A DNA stretch of 22,018 nucleotides, taken from NCBI GenBank assembly GCA_900544815.1, contig UQWT01000034.1:1-22018 (forward strand). The letters are read 5' to 3'. The notes under the pieces are model-generated. The model saw nothing but the letters and a program-made list of their open reading frames with translations, was not told the DNA's origin and made no database searches. The stretch's first letter is position 1. Each line of letters opens with the position of its first letter. Position numbers and translations under genes: made by a program. Source of the DNA: an uncultured Bacteroidales bacterium. GTDB lineage: Bacteria > Bacteroidota > Bacteroidia > Bacteroidales > UBA932. Shown piece after piece: positions 6,815 to 14,785 of the stretch.

Positions 6815-7435
6815 TTACCATTTATTGTAGTGCACCCTCTCCGGTTTCCATTTGTCTTTTGGAGTATTGTCTCCGGTAGGATAACCTATTGGAATAAGAC
6901 ATAGTGGAATATATGGTTGAGGAATATTAAAGGCACCGTTTATCTCTGCTATCCTATCTTCGTATGGCCAACCTGCGGTCCATACGGCGCCAAGCCCCAT
7001 AGATTCTACCGCCAAAAGAATATTCTCTGTTGCAGCGGCACAATCCAACATCCAGTTCTTGCTTACCTCCTGGTTTCCTACAACAACAATTGCAGCTCCT
7101 GCGGTCTGCAGCATTTTTGCCCTTGGCATCTTCTTGGCCAAAGCCTCCATATCTGCTTTGTTATCTATAATAACAAAATCCCATGGCTGGCGGTTCATTC
7201 CGGTTGGAGCGGCCATTCCGGCTTTGACAATCAGCTCCAAAGTGTCTTTAGAGATAGTTTTCCCGTTAAAAGCCCTTACACTTTTTCTGCTAAAGATAGT
7301 CTCAAGAGTAGTATTCTGTTTTGTGTGATTGCATTTGCCGCAGCATTTCTTACCCTCTTGGGCATAAGAATCAAAAGATAGCAAACATCCCATAAATAGG
7401 AGCACAGAAAATAGAAGCATTAAATTATTTCTCAT
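6815..7435 (-). CDS. Exported nitroreductase-family flavoprotein
   Basis: FMN-dependent NAD(P)H oxidoreductase fold with an export signal. The first 26 residues are a hydrophobic signal sequence; either signal peptidase I cuts near SYAQ, or Cys17 in LLFMGC is a weak lipobox, so it may be a lipoprotein. After it comes CCGKCNHTK (Cys31, Cys32, Cys35), then the nitroreductase domain: FMN-phosphate motif SRKSVRAF (49-56), AAPTGMNRQPW (75-85), CAAATENILLA (132-142), GLGAVWTAGWPYEDR and the closing IPIGYPTGDNTPKDKWKPE. From memory, signal-peptide nitroreductases ending in a similar KDKWKPE...HYN segment occur in Bacteroides, so the exported form is not unique; the Cys cluster is less familiar. It sits 19 nt after rodA and 88 nt before dsbD on the same strand. 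No Tat twin-arginine is visible, which leaves FMN loading outside the cytoplasm unexplained. Substrate unknown. Confidence 0.9.
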   Translation of the reverse strand: MRNNLMLLFSVLLFMGCLLSFDSYAQEGKKCCGKCNHTKQNTTLETIFSRKSVRAFNGKTISKDTLELIVKAGMAAPTGMNRQPWDFVIIDNKADMEALAKKMPRAKMLQTAGAAIVVVGNQEVSKNWMLDCAAATENILLAVESMGLGAVWTAGWPYEDRIAEINGAFNIPQPYIPLCLIPIGYPTGDNTPKDKWKPERVHYNKW

Positions 7436-7454
7436 ATCATTAGTATTTAAATGT

Positions 7455-8888
7455 TTAGTTTCCTCTTTGTTGTTCGAGTTTCACAAATATAAACAACATA
7501 ATTGTAAAAGTCCACAATGACGAACCGCCATAGCTCAAAAACGGGAGCGGAATACCAATTACAGGAACAATACCAATTGTCATTCCTATATTTATAAAGA
7601 CATGCATAAAGAGACAGGAGGCAATACAGTAGCCATATATTCTTGTAAAGCTGTCTTTTTGCTTTTCGGAATCGTTTATTATCCTGCAAATCAGTGCGGC
7701 ATACAGCGATATAATGACTGCGCATCCAAAGAATCCCCACTCTTCGCCAACGGTGCAGAATATGAAATCGGTGCTCTGCTCCGGAACAAAATTAAACTTG
7801 GTCTGAGTCCCCTCTAAATATCCTTTGCCCCAAAAACCTCCGGAACCTATTGCTATCTGGGATTGGTGAACATTATATCCGGCCCCCTTTAGATCCTCCT
7901 GTATACCAAGTAGATTCTCTATTCTGGCCCTTTGATGAGGTTGGAGCACATTGTTGAATATAAAATTCACAGAAAATATAAGCATAAGGCTAACAGTAAA
8001 GATAGAGGAGATAACTTTAAAGTAGGGTATCCTCTTCCTCAAATTTCCAATCACCTTTATTACAGATATGGGTAGTATGATCACAAGCGCCCAATATTCC
8101 GGTTTCATGATATTGCACCACTGCATCCCATCCAAACTTTGAAAATAGGGGATAAAGGCAATGAAGAGAGATGTACATATTGTAGGGATTATCCATCTGA
8201 TTAACTTTCTTGTTACCAAACAGGTAGCTATGGAGGTAAGGAAGAAGAGGATGGCAATGGCAATAATGGGGCTGAACTTGAGCGTTATCACAAAAAGGAA
8301 TATTGAGATAAAGCCAAAAACAAGCAGCCAGCCAGATAACCCTTCGCGGTAGAGCATAAAGATAAATCCAAGATAGACAAGTGCTGAACCGGTCTCTTTT
8401 TCCATTACAATAAGCAGGATTGGAATTAAGATAATTAGTGCAACGGTGAACATGTCTCTTGCCTTGGATATTCGGAATCCGTATTTGCTCATTACGTAAG
8501 AGAGGAGAAGTGATGTGGTTATCTTTGAAACCTCTGCAGGCTGGAAACTTACAGGACCAAGTACAAACCAAGATCTTGAACCGTTTATCTCTTTTCCAAG
8601 AAATATGACGGCAGCAAGTAACAGGAGTATGCCGGCATACAGGATGGGGGAGAGGGTACTGTAGAGCTCTTGTGGAAGAACAAATAGTATTAGGAAAGCT
8701 ATGACAAAGGCAGAGAGCATCCAGATGAACTGCATTCCGTATTTCTGTGAGAAATCCAGAATAAAGCTATGTTCATCTGTATATACAGCAGAGTATATGT
8801 TGACCCATCCAAAAACGACCAACATAAGGTAGAGCGCTATAAGCACCCAGTCAAACTTCCCTGTTTTTTCTCTTGTAGCCAATATCAT
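7455..8888 (-). CDS. rodA: Rod-shape peptidoglycan glycosyltransferase RodA
   Basis: SEDS-family polymerase that makes glycan strands for lateral wall growth together with PBP2. Multi-pass membrane protein with motifs NGSRSWFVLGPVSFQPAEV (102-120), MEKETGSAL (162-170), the catalytic Asp374 in PEQSTDFIFCTVGEEWGF and the final IPLPFLSYGGSS (446-457). At 477 residues it is about 100 longer than E. coli RodA; the extra length lies in additional hydrophobic segments at roughly 190-310, which from memory is the usual Bacteroidota version. The ATG is preceded by GGAGG (8900-8896) with a 7-nt spacing, located inside the mrdA 3' end. Only 4 nt separate the mrdA stop and the rodA start, which suits equal production of the two partners. 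Confidence 0.97.
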   Translation of the reverse strand: MILATREKTGKFDWVLIALYLMLVVFGWVNIYSAVYTDEHSFILDFSQKYGMQFIWMLSAFVIAFLILFVLPQELYSTLSPILYAGILLLLAAVIFLGKEINGSRSWFVLGPVSFQPAEVSKITTSLLLSYVMSKYGFRISKARDMFTVALIILIPILLIVMEKETGSALVYLGFIFMLYREGLSGWLLVFGFISIFLFVITLKFSPIIAIAILFFLTSIATCLVTRKLIRWIIPTICTSLFIAFIPYFQSLDGMQWCNIMKPEYWALVIILPISVIKVIGNLRKRIPYFKVISSIFTVSLMLIFSVNFIFNNVLQPHQRARIENLLGIQEDLKGAGYNVHQSQIAIGSGGFWGKGYLEGTQTKFNFVPEQSTDFIFCTVGEEWGFFGCAVIISLYAALICRIINDSEKQKDSFTRIYGYCIASCLFMHVFINIGMTIGIVPVIGIPLPFLSYGGSSLWTFTIMLFIFVKLEQQRGN

Positions 8889-8892
8889 TTTA

Positions 8893-10728
8893 CTACCTCC
8901 TCTTTTTTATAGGGACATTCCCAAGCAGGTTGCTCTCTATCATCCTTTTCTCAAGATCCGGTCTGCTGGTTGAGTCTGTAAGGAACTTTTCAACCAAAAG
9001 AGAGGCGATTGGAGCAGCATACGTTGCTCCGAATCCTCCATTTTCTATATATGCAGCTACTGCAATTTTTGGGTTGTTCCTTGGGGCAAAGCATAGGAAC
9101 ACGGAGTGATCCTTTCCATGCGGATTTTGCGCTGTTCCTGTCTTGCCGCAGATCTCAAGCCCGGGCACAGCGGCAATTCTTGCCGTACCTCCGCTTCCCG
9201 GCTCTGAGTTCACAGCTCTGTACATTCCCTCTATAACCTCGTGGAAATGAATAGTGTCAACTAATGTATAGTGTTTCTGCCTATAGTCATTTGTCAATGT
9301 TGTATCCGGGGAGCCCTTTATTAGGTGCGGTGTGTAGTAGTAGCCTCTGTTTGCAATAGTTGCTCCAAGATTGGCTATATGCAGAGGTGTTGCCCCTATC
9401 TCGCCCTGCCCAATGGAGAGTGAGATGATAGAGAGAGACTTCCACCTGTCTTTCCCATGGAGTTTGTCGTATGTTGCCCTTGTGGGAAGGTTACCGCCAA
9501 GTTCGGCAGGAAAATCTGTCCCAAGTTTCTTCCCAAAGCCAAAGCTCATGACCATCTCGCGCCAGTGATCAAATGCCTCGGGCACAGATCTGTATTTTGG
9601 GTTATCCAAAATGCCTCTAAGAACATAACAATAGTAGGCATTGCAAGACATCATTATACTTTGAGTAAAATCTATGGGAGATGTATGTGCATGGCAACCA
9701 ACCTTTATGCCACCTGCGTGATAGCCCATGCTGCATGGATATTTGGTATTTGGAGTAATTACCCCGTCTTGCAGACCTATTAGACCGTTAACCAATTTGA
9801 ATACAGATCCGGGAGGATATGCAGACATTACGGCTCTGTTGAACATAGGTTTATAGGGATCATTCGCAATCTTCGAGTAATGGTTTCTTATATCTGCAAG
9901 TTGGGTAATATCTATTCCCGGACTGGATATTATTGCAAGTATCTCACCGGTGGAGGGCTCTATTGCCACCAAACTGCCAACTTTGTTCTGCATTAGAAGT
10001 TCTCCGTAACGCTGCAGCTCCCCATCTACGGAAGAGATAAGATTCTTGCCCGGGACAGCTAATTTGTCGTATGCCCCATCTGCAAAATTTGAATGTATTC
10101 TGTTGTGTACATCCCTCAAATAGATTGTGTACCCCTTCTCCCCCCTTAGAATCTCCTCATAAGAGAGTTCAAGGCCGCTCTTGCCAACATAGTCACCCCT
10201 TTTGTATTCGGGATGTTTCCTCAAATATGCAGTATCAACCTCGGCTATATATCCAAATAGATTGGCCCCGGCACTAAAGGGGTAGTACCTTGCGGTTCTC
10301 GACAATCCGCTGAACCCCGGGAATTTGTAAGACTTTTCCGCAAATGTGTTATATGTGGAATCCGGAACCTGTTTTAGGAATGTAAGTGTTTGATAACCAA
10401 TGGAACGTCTATTTCTTCTGTATTCTTTCAGCTTCTCCCTCACATCCTCTAACTTGAGCGAGAATATATTGCAGAAATCGAGGGTGTCAAATTCGGTTAC
10501 CTCAATGGGGGTTATGTTAATATCGTATGTTGTTTTGTTCCCCACAAGAATCCTGTTATTTCTGTCCATTATAAGGCCTCTTGCAGGGTAGACAGTTTCA
10601 TATTTATATGCGTTGTTTATTGCTGTAATCTTGTATTTTTCCTCTATAATCTGCAGACTGAACAGCCGCGACAGAAGAATCATGGCAAAAACAATAACGC
10701 CTGCTATAAGGATATTTTTCTTTTTCAC
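8893..10728 (-). CDS. mrdA: Penicillin-binding protein 2 (elongasome transpeptidase)
   Basis: Class B PBP that crosslinks new peptidoglycan during rod elongation. One N-terminal membrane anchor (6-24), a pedestal domain starting with YPARGLIMDRNNRIL (47-61), and a transpeptidase domain with Ser308 and Lys311 in YPPGSVFK, SCN at 361-363 and KTG at 529-531. The 611-residue length is normal. The start codon is GTG at 10728; it is supported by a GGAGG 8 nt upstream and by the typical N-terminus MKKKNILIAGVIVFAM, with no better ATG nearby. It lies between mreD (18-nt gap) and rodA (4-nt gap). It has a basic KKRR C-terminus. Expected target of mecillinam-like beta-lactams by family knowledge. Confidence 0.97.
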   Translation of the reverse strand: MKKKNILIAGVIVFAMILLSRLFSLQIIEEKYKITAINNAYKYETVYPARGLIMDRNNRILVGNKTTYDINITPIEVTEFDTLDFCNIFSLKLEDVREKLKEYRRNRRSIGYQTLTFLKQVPDSTYNTFAEKSYKFPGFSGLSRTARYYPFSAGANLFGYIAEVDTAYLRKHPEYKRGDYVGKSGLELSYEEILRGEKGYTIYLRDVHNRIHSNFADGAYDKLAVPGKNLISSVDGELQRYGELLMQNKVGSLVAIEPSTGEILAIISSPGIDITQLADIRNHYSKIANDPYKPMFNRAVMSAYPPGSVFKLVNGLIGLQDGVITPNTKYPCSMGYHAGGIKVGCHAHTSPIDFTQSIMMSCNAYYCYVLRGILDNPKYRSVPEAFDHWREMVMSFGFGKKLGTDFPAELGGNLPTRATYDKLHGKDRWKSLSIISLSIGQGEIGATPLHIANLGATIANRGYYYTPHLIKGSPDTTLTNDYRQKHYTLVDTIHFHEVIEGMYRAVNSEPGSGGTARIAAVPGLEICGKTGTAQNPHGKDHSVFLCFAPRNNPKIAVAAYIENGGFGATYAAPIASLLVEKFLTDSTSRPDLEKRMIESNLLGNVPIKKRR

Positions 10729-10736
10729 TGTCCTTT

Positions 10737-10741
10737 CCTCC
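10737..10741 (-). promoter_or_regulatory. Shine-Dalgarno site for mrdA
   Basis: GGAGG on the minus strand, 8 nt before a GTG start. Most genes here lack such a site, so it supports GTG as the mrdA start. rodA has a matching GGAGG at 8900-8896. Confidence 0.7.
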
Positions 10742-10746
10742 CTACC

Positions 10747-11262
10747 CTATTTAAGTATCTGCTTTACAAATACATATTCAAGAAAAACCCATAAAATTAC
10801 ATTTATGACAAAATTAACCCCAAACCTAAAAAGATTATAGAGAAACATACCATGACCAATGGAGTCTGATAATAGGTATACAGTAAGGTAAACAGAGCAG
10901 AGCAGCATGTTAATGAATACAAACCTTGCAAATGAGATCTCCTTGGACATGATATAATAGACATTGTCCAAAAGATTTTTTGGAACTATAAGGAGCATAA
11001 CAGGTTTAAGGACAACGGCCATGGCTGTAAGTGCGGCAGCATTCAGTCCTATTACCCCCTCTGTAAATATATCAACGGTAAGACCATAACCGGCTGCTAT
11101 GAACATTAACAGAGTATAGTTTATATTCATTGGTAAGGTGACAATGAATAAGGGGAAAACAGAGAGCAAAAGAAATGGATAGATATTTATGAACTCTGTC
11201 ATAAGTATCTGCATAACCAAAAGTATTACACCAAGTATACAATATTTTACAATTGCATTCAT
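10747..11262 (-). CDS. mreD: Rod shape-determining protein MreD
   Basis: Small membrane component of the elongasome. 171 residues, nearly all hydrophobic, with five to six predicted helices and the family motif GYGLTVDIFTEGVIGLNAAA (58-77), in which Asp64 and the spaced Gly residues are conserved. Its ATG overlaps the mreC stop as ATGA, a translational coupling arrangement. Family identity is weak at the sequence level in general, but position between mreC and mrdA makes it firm. Confidence 0.92.
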   Translation of the reverse strand: MNAIVKYCILGVILLVMQILMTEFINIYPFLLLSVFPLFIVTLPMNINYTLLMFIAAGYGLTVDIFTEGVIGLNAAALTAMAVVLKPVMLLIVPKNLLDNVYYIMSKEISFARFVFINMLLCSVYLTVYLLSDSIGHGMFLYNLFRFGVNFVINVILWVFLEYVFVKQILK

Positions 11263-12083
11263 CTCTCCCTTGTTAGTGAATCTATCTCCCTCTTTCCAGG
11301 ATTACGTACAATAATTACATAGTCTATATTCCTATAGTTGAGGAACAGTTTTACATCTACAGCTTGATGCGTGCCATGCTCTATAGAGCTTCGCTCAACG
11401 GTACCCAAAGGTATATTATTTGGGTAGATAGATGACAGGCCGCTTGTATATACCGTATCTGCTATGTTTACCTTAATATGTTGCGGAATATCGTGCAATG
11501 TAGCCCTGTCATAATCCATCCCATTCCATCTCATAGTTCCGAATGCATTAAGGGTTGAGATCTTTGCGCTTACCTGTTGGTCTGTGTTAAGAAAAGATTT
11601 TATGTAAGAAAAATCCGGACCGCAACGCATGATTATTCCAACTACACCGTTAGGCATTATAACACCCATTTCGGGAGCAATTCCATCGCGCAGGCCTTTG
11701 TCTATCACAATATAGCTGTCTGTACCGTTAAAACTGCTTTTTACAACTTTTGCCCACGTGAAATCAAATTTGTCGTTAAGCAGTAGAGAGTTCACATACT
11801 CCTCTCCCTTTATTCTGTCTAATTCCTTTCTAAGACGGTCATTCTCACTTATCAATTTAAGATTAGAGAGGAAATACTCCCTGTTGGTACCATTAAGGTT
11901 TAGGTAATTCCTTATTTGAGTACCGCTGTTCCACAGATAATACTGGATATTTCTTATCTTCTCAAAGAACAGATAATGCTGTACCGTACCGCTTTTGACA
12001 ACCATAAACACAGACAGTGATTCAAGAGCGACAAACAGAAAAATCTTCCAGAGATTCTTATAAAAATTAGAAGACAGCCTCAT
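11259..12083 (-). CDS. mreC: Rod shape-determining protein MreC
   Basis: Bitopic inner-membrane protein that links cytoplasmic MreB to periplasmic PBP2. Seen: one membrane segment (about 12-30), a periplasmic helical, partly coiled-coil stretch (about 65-92), then the beta-barrel MreC domain with VIDKGLRDGIAPEMGV (126-141), NGVVGII, and SGLSSIYPNNIPLGTV (214-229). Length 274 is normal. It starts 26 nt after mreB and overlaps mreD by 4 nt. Confidence 0.95.
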   Translation of the reverse strand: MRLSSNFYKNLWKIFLFVALESLSVFMVVKSGTVQHYLFFEKIRNIQYYLWNSGTQIRNYLNLNGTNREYFLSNLKLISENDRLRKELDRIKGEEYVNSLLLNDKFDFTWAKVVKSSFNGTDSYIVIDKGLRDGIAPEMGVIMPNGVVGIIMRCGPDFSYIKSFLNTDQQVSAKISTLNAFGTMRWNGMDYDRATLHDIPQHIKVNIADTVYTSGLSSIYPNNIPLGTVERSSIEHGTHQAVDVKLFLNYRNIDYVIIVRNPGKREIDSLTRER

Positions 12084-12109
12084 CTGTTCTTTAGATCTCC
12101 ATTAACAGA

Positions 12110-13129
12110 TTATCTCATAAGGAATGGCAGATTGCCGGCATTTTTAAGAGCTATGCTTGTACCTCTTGCAACAGCTCTTAAAGGGTCCTCTGCTACATGG
12201 AATGGAATATTTATCTTTTCGTATAATCGCTTGTCAAGACCTCTCAACAATGCTCCGCCGCCTGTAAGGAAGATCCCGCGTTGGACAATATCCGAATAGA
12301 GCTCCGGTGGAGTCTGCTCCAAAACAGAGAGAACAGAGGCCTCGATTTTGGCAAGAGATTTATCTAAGCAATGGGCAATCTCCTGATATGTTACAGCTAC
12401 CTCAACGGGATGTGCAGTCATAATGTTAGGTCCCCTTACAGTGTAAGGCTCCGGTGCATCGTCCAGCTCAGATAGAGCCGCACCCACATTTATCTTTATA
12501 AGCTCTGCGGTTACCTCACCAACCTTTATGTTATGTTGCTGTCTCATATATTGCTGGATCTCTGTTGTAAATACATCTCCGGCAACCCTTATGCTCTCTT
12601 TGCATACAATACCGCCAAGAGATATGACAGCAATCTCTGTAGTGCCGCCTCCAATATCAACAACCATAAGACCGCTTGGTGCCAATACATCCAATCCAAT
12701 ACCTAAAGCTGCGGCCATAGGTTCATATATAAGGTAAACGTCTCTTCCCCCCGCATGCTCAGAGCTGTCTCGCACTGCCCTTATCTCCACCTCTGTACTT
12801 CCTGACGGAATACAGACAACCATCTTAAGGGTAGGGGTGAAAAGCGAGCGTTTTTTGTTGATCATCTTTACAAATCCTCTTATCATAAGCTCGGCGGCAT
12901 TAAAGTCTGCTATAACGCCATCTTTAAGGGGTCTTACCGTTCTGATCCCCGGATTGGTCCTCTCATGCATCCTACGTGCCTCAATACCATACGCAATGGG
13001 CTTTCCCGTGTTCTGGTCGATTGCAACAATAGAGGGTTCGTCAACAACAATTTTGTCATTGATGAATATGACAGTGTTGGCTGTCCCAAGATCAATAGCC
13101 AATTCCTGTGTAAGAAAAGAAAATGCCAT
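12110..13129 (-). CDS. mreB: Rod shape-determining protein MreB (bacterial actin)
   Basis: ATP-dependent actin homologue that forms membrane-bound filaments and directs lateral wall synthesis. 339 residues, standard. The phosphate-1 loop IDLGTANTVIFI is at 12-23, phosphate-2 VVDIGGGTTEIAVI at 156-169, EPMAAALGIGLDV at 136-148, and the adenosine region LTGGGALLRGL follows near the C-terminus. The amphipathic N-terminus (MAFSFLTQEL) is suited to membrane contact. It begins 31 nt after purH and leads mreBCD-mrdA-rodA. Confidence 0.98.
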   Translation of the reverse strand: MAFSFLTQELAIDLGTANTVIFINDKIVVDEPSIVAIDQNTGKPIAYGIEARRMHERTNPGIRTVRPLKDGVIADFNAAELMIRGFVKMINKKRSLFTPTLKMVVCIPSGSTEVEIRAVRDSSEHAGGRDVYLIYEPMAAALGIGLDVLAPSGLMVVDIGGGTTEIAVISLGGIVCKESIRVAGDVFTTEIQQYMRQQHNIKVGEVTAELIKINVGAALSELDDAPEPYTVRGPNIMTAHPVEVAVTYQEIAHCLDKSLAKIEASVLSVLEQTPPELYSDIVQRGIFLTGGGALLRGLDKRLYEKINIPFHVAEDPLRAVARGTSIALKNAGNLPFLMR

Positions 13130-13160
13130 CTTTAAAAGTTTTATAGTATGGGAACTTATT

Positions 13161-14672
13161 TTAATGTTTAAAGTGTCTTATACCTGTGGTAACCATTGCA
13201 ATACCATGTTGATTACAGCTCTCTATACTCTCCTCGTCCCTTATTGAGCCTCCTGGCTGTATTATTGCAGTAATGCCCTCTTTTGCAGCAATTTCCACAC
13301 AATCTTTAAAAGGAAAGAATGCGTCTGATGCAAGAGATGCGCCTTTAAGCGAAAAATCAAAAGTTTTTGCCTTTTCCACAGCCTGTTTGAGTGCATCAAC
13401 CCTTGATGTCTGACCAATTCCACTCGAAAGCATCTGAGAGCCTTTGGCAAGCACTATGGCGTTGGATTTAGAATGCTTTACAATTTTGTTGGCAAACAGA
13501 AGTGTATCCGTCTCCTCGGCAGAAGGCTTTGTCTGCGTAACAACCTTGAGGTTATCCTGCGTTTCAACAACGGTATCTCTCTCCTGTACAAGAATCCCGC
13601 CAAGCATAGAGCGGAATTTTTTACCTGAGCATCTCACACCTGCAGAGACAAGAATTATCCTGTTCTTTTTGCATTTGAGTATTTCGAGCGCTTCGTTAGA
13701 GTAAGATGGAGCAATGATAACTTCAAAGAATATCTTGTTAATCTCCGCGGCTGCATCCTCTGTAATCTCTCTGTTGGATATTATGATTCCTCCAAAGGCG
13801 GAAACCGGATCTGCTGCAAGAGCTTTCTCCCAAGCCTCTTTTACTGTAGCGGCGGTTGCGCAACCGCAGGCATTATTGTGTTTTATGACAGCAACTGTTG
13901 TGCTGTTAAAATCTGAGATAAGCTCAAGGGCTGCCTCAATGTCCAACATGTTATTGTAGGAGATCTCCTTGCCGTGCAACTGCTTTGGCAGTGTAGCGGT
14001 GTCTCCAAAGAAAGCCCCTTTCTGGTGTGGGTTCTCTCCATATCTCAGTGGTCTCCTATCTGTCTCGTTTACTGCAAATGCAGGAATATCAAACTTTCTG
14101 TTAAAGTAACCAAAGATGGCTGTGTCGTAGTGAGAACTTGTTAAAAATGCTTGTGCAGCGAGATATTCCCTCTGTTCCAATGTTGTGTCTGCTCCCTGAG
14201 AGTTAAGTATGTCTAACAGATACGGATAAAAATCCTTTGAAGGGATAATAACAACATCTTTGTAGTTCTTTGCTGCTGCTCTTATTAAGGAGATGCCGCC
14301 TATATCTATCTTCTCTATAATCTCCTCATGGGTTGCCTCTTTTTTGAGGTACTCCTCAAATGGATACAGGTCTACTATTACGAGGTCTATGTCGGATATA
14401 TTGTATTTTAGTTTTTCCTGTGAATCCTGCTTGTTCTCCCTTCTGTTTAGAATTCCGCCAAATACGGCAGGATGCAGTGTCTTTACTCTGCCTCCAAATA
14501 TTGAGGGGTATTGCGTGAGGTCTTCAACTTTGGCAACAGGTATGCCCAACGATGCTATAAAATCGTATGTTCCACCGGTAGAGACAATCTCTACGCCAAG
14601 TTGATGCAGTCTTTTAGCAACGGCTTCCAAACCGTCTTTGTAGAAAACAGAAATAAGCGCTTTTTTTATCAT
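13161..14672 (-). CDS. purH: Bifunctional AICAR formyltransferase / IMP cyclohydrolase
   Basis: Last two steps of de novo IMP synthesis. From ATG 14672 it is 503 residues. The N-terminal MGS-like cyclohydrolase domain has STGGTYDFIASLG and the conserved GGRVKTLHPAVFGGIL; the C-terminal formyltransferase domain has RYGENPHQKG, catalytic Lys264-His265 in VIKHNNACGC, DPVSAFGG, SKSNAIVLAKG, GQTSRVDALKQA, SDAFFPF and the closing GIRHFKH. An in-frame TTG two codons upstream (14678) is possible, but ATG gives the family-like MIKKALISVF. It heads the minus-strand run with only 31 nt to mreB, so shape genes probably share its promoter; purH directly before mreB fits, as I recall, the Bacteroides order. 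Confidence 0.97.
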   Translation of the reverse strand: MIKKALISVFYKDGLEAVAKRLHQLGVEIVSTGGTYDFIASLGIPVAKVEDLTQYPSIFGGRVKTLHPAVFGGILNRRENKQDSQEKLKYNISDIDLVIVDLYPFEEYLKKEATHEEIIEKIDIGGISLIRAAAKNYKDVVIIPSKDFYPYLLDILNSQGADTTLEQREYLAAQAFLTSSHYDTAIFGYFNRKFDIPAFAVNETDRRPLRYGENPHQKGAFFGDTATLPKQLHGKEISYNNMLDIEAALELISDFNSTTVAVIKHNNACGCATAATVKEAWEKALAADPVSAFGGIIISNREITEDAAAEINKIFFEVIIAPSYSNEALEILKCKKNRIILVSAGVRCSGKKFRSMLGGILVQERDTVVETQDNLKVVTQTKPSAEETDTLLFANKIVKHSKSNAIVLAKGSQMLSSGIGQTSRVDALKQAVEKAKTFDFSLKGASLASDAFFPFKDCVEIAAKEGITAIIQPGGSIRDEESIESCNQHGIAMVTTGIRHFKH

Positions 14673-14704
14673 TGTCAAGGGGTCTTGTATAAGAGTTAGC
14701 TTCT

Positions 14705-14724
14705 TAATTTTGGGGTCAAAATTA
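14705..14724. repeat. Perfect 8-bp inverted repeat, 4-nt spacer (purH-ispD region)
   Basis: TAATTTTG-GGGT-CAAAATTA is an exact dyad. Each arm is itself a match to TAnnTTTG on its own strand. The right arm (minus strand TAATTTTG, 14724-14717) is the best purH -7 candidate, with a TTG at 14743-14741 only 16 nt away rather than 19. The site may be an operator, or the dyad may simply arise from back-to-back promoter elements. Confidence 0.5.
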
Positions 14725-14740
14725 CAAATAAATATATTTG
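14709..14740 (+). promoter_or_regulatory. Promoter of ispD
   Basis: TTTG at 14709-14712, 20 nt, then TATATTTG at 14733-14740 match the Bacteroidota promoter pattern. The predicted start is near 14747, leaving a leader of about 40 nt before the ispD ATG. The -33 element lies inside the purH-side inverted repeat and the -7 element inside a second dyad (14725-14740). Confidence 0.6.
14725..14740. repeat. Perfect 6-bp inverted repeat, 4-nt spacer
   Basis: CAAATA-AATA-TATTTG directly abuts the dyad at 14705-14724 and contains the ispD -7 element. A protein bound here could block ispD directly and purH at its -33 side. The region is AT-rich, so chance remains possible. Confidence 0.45.
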
Positions 14741-14785
14741 CAAAAAATATTCATGCGGCAAAAACATATCTAAAAGAAAAAATAT

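Noticed and set aside
8017..8571. Open frame of 184 codons inside rodA in another minus-strand frame
   Set aside because: It is a shifted frame of an intact SEDS protein, with no recognisable domain and no start context.
14672..14678. TTG start for purH two codons upstream of the ATG
   Set aside because: The ATG gives the family-like N-terminus; nothing such as a Shine-Dalgarno sequence favours TTG.
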